Source of the DNA: Glaciecola sp034112105
GTDB taxonomy: Bacteria > Pseudomonadota > Gammaproteobacteria > Enterobacterales > Alteromonadaceae
Direction: 5' to 3'
Length of the DNA stretch: 7,170 nucleotides
NCBI GenBank assembly: GCA_034112105.1
Contig: JAWUVZ010000029.1
Span: forward strand, 1-7,170
The translations under genes and the position numbers were made by a program. The notes under the pieces are model-generated. The model had not been told where the DNA came from. It saw only the letters and a program-made list of their open reading frames with translations, and searched no databases. Shown here one piece after another: positions 6,026 to 7,170 of this stretch (the first letter of the stretch is position 1; every line of letters begins with the position of its first letter).

Positions 6026-7158
6026 TCCATTAAAATATCGAGATCATTAAAGCACACCGACAGCGTTTTTTTGTATCGCTCTGGGGTCGCATCGTCCATG
6101 ATATCAATTGGGTTAGCTTGCGACCAATAGCTTGGTATAAGTTCGCTTAACGAATCTTTAGTTTTCTCACTTAGGTCTAATAGTTTCAAATCTAAATCAA
6201 TTGCGCGATCTGCAGCAATAATTCCTGGCCCTAAACCATTGGTAATAATGACTAGATTGTCTCCCTTTAACCTTTTGTCTTTAGATAAAACAGTCGCCGC
6301 TATAAACAAATCGTTGACTTTATAACCTCTAACCGCCCCAGCTTGTCTAAGTACCGCATTAAACACGTCATCCTGGCCTGATATGTTTCCAGTATGGGGT
6401 TTGACTACTGGGTTGCCAGTACTATGACGCCCTACTTTCATTACAAGTACAGGCTTCACTCTTGATGCCGCCTTTAACGCGCTGATAAACGACCGAGCGT
6501 GATTTATGCCCTCGATGTATAACAATATACTTTTAGTGTGAGGATCATAAATTAAGTAGTCTAACAGCTCTTCAAAATGCACATCAGCAGAAGAGCCTAA
6601 AGACACCACTGCAGAAAATCCAAGCTTACGGCTTTTAGCCCAATCCAAAATGGAGGTACACAATGCACCTGATTGTGATATCAACGCCAGACTGCCATCA
6701 GTAGCGGAACAATAATTAAACGTGGTATTTAAACCGGACTTAGGTCTAATGACGCCTAAACAATTTGGCCCAATAAAGCGAATGCCAAAATGCAGCGCCG
6801 TGCGCTGGATTTTTTGCTCAAGCTTATTTATATGCGCTCCAGTTCCTGCAAAGCCTGCAGATAAAATAATGACAGCCTTAATCCCACATTTTCCGCAATC
6901 TTTCATTATTTGGTTAACACTTGAAGCAGGTGCTGCGATGACCGCTAAATCAATAAAGTGATCTATTTCGAAAATATTTGTAAAACAGCGTTCACCAAAA
7001 ACATGACTGTTATTAGGATTAACTAAATAAATAGGACCATCAAATGTATCGCCCACTAAGTTTTTATATACCGCTTGACCTATAGCAGAAATACGTTCGC
7101 TGGCACCAAACAAAACAATGGACTTAGGCGCAAAAAAGGCATGTAAAAAATGTTCCAT
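6022..7158 (-). CDS. pat: N-terminal part of split Pat-type protein (NDP-forming acyl-CoA synthetase domains)
   Basis: This 378-residue frame has the CoA-binding Rossmann domain (about 8-135, FGAS and GPNCLGV), the succinyl-CoA-ligase-like domain (about 155-290, ALISQSGAL, and HTG with His255 at the position of the phosphorylated histidine of NDP-forming acyl-CoA synthetases), and the beginning of the third ligase domain (ITNGLGPGIIAAD, NPIDIMDDATPERY). It ends after LDILME in the middle of that domain. Together with the downstream frame it gives 892 residues, close to the 880-900 of intact Pat/YfiQ. Removing two T from the TTTT run (6032-6035) restores LDINGMIIILTPQAM, which fits the family consensus exactly. 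The start is supported by GGAGA 7 nt upstream (7166-7170) and by the family N-terminus (APKSIVLFGAS). If not bypassed, the TGA yields a protein lacking the ATP-grasp and GNAT domains. Confidence 0.88.
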   Translation of the reverse strand: MEHFLHAFFAPKSIVLFGASERISAIGQAVYKNLVGDTFDGPIYLVNPNNSHVFGERCFTNIFEIDHFIDLAVIAAPASSVNQIMKDCGKCGIKAVIILSAGFAGTGAHINKLEQKIQRTALHFGIRFIGPNCLGVIRPKSGLNTTFNYCSATDGSLALISQSGALCTSILDWAKSRKLGFSAVVSLGSSADVHFEELLDYLIYDPHTKSILLYIEGINHARSFISALKAASRVKPVLVMKVGRHSTGNPVVKPHTGNISGQDDVFNAVLRQAGAVRGYKVNDLFIAATVLSKDKRLKGDNLVIITNGLGPGIIAADRAIDLDLKLLDLSEKTKDSLSELIPSYWSQANPIDIMDDATPERYKKTLSVCFNDLDILME

Positions 7159-7165
7159 TAAAATT

Positions 7166-7170
7166 TCTCC
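7166..7170 (-). promoter_or_regulatory. Ribosome binding site of the Pat-type gene
   Basis: GGAGA on the minus strand lies 7 nt before the ATG at 7158. The promoter lies beyond the window. Confidence 0.65.

Noticed and set aside
4481..7158. A genuine two-subunit acyl-CoA synthetase
   Set aside because: The break falls inside a folded domain, the second frame lacks a ribosome binding site, and a 2-base change restores the family consensus. It is kept only as an alternative.

Overview
The window looks like a piece of an AT-rich gammaproteobacterial chromosome. The likeliest source is a marine Alteromonadales- or Vibrionales-type organism. This rests on a Pat-type acyl-CoA synthetase/GNAT protein, a PpsA remnant of proteobacterial type and an ERIC-like palindromic repeat, a family known from enterobacteria and vibrios. 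The taxonomic placement is inference.

From left to right: (1) The 5' two thirds of a 6-phosphofructokinase gene (minus strand, 1-609) runs off the left edge. (2) A short intergenic stretch (610-839) contains a nested inverted repeat. (3) A decayed internal fragment of phosphoenolpyruvate synthase (ppsA, plus strand, about 840-1158) carries a stop and a frameshift and lacks both ends. (4) A two-component pair follows on the minus strand: a FixL-like membrane histidine kinase (1768-4167) and its FixJ-like response regulator (1164-1778), overlapping by 11 bp. (5) A 313-bp intergenic region holds a candidate fixL promoter, a 142-bp ERIC-like element and a second hairpin repeat. (6) A gene for an NDP-forming acyl-CoA synthetase/GNAT acetyltransferase (Pat/YfiQ type, minus strand, 4481-7158) is split into two reading frames at a short T-run.

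Functionally, the window places an apparent oxygen/redox two-component system (CHASE-like periplasmic domain, two PAS domains, the second retaining the FixL heme His and distal Arg) beside enzymes at the glycolysis/gluconeogenesis and acetyl-CoA nodes: phosphofructokinase, former PEP synthase, and a Pat-type protein that in other bacteria acetylates acetyl-CoA synthetase. A reasonable inference is that this is a central-carbon module once responsive to oxygen and now partly decaying. I did not find a wholly new system. The items most worth a second look are the split pat gene, the CHASE-PAS-hemePAS sensor, the ppsA relic and the ERIC-like element.
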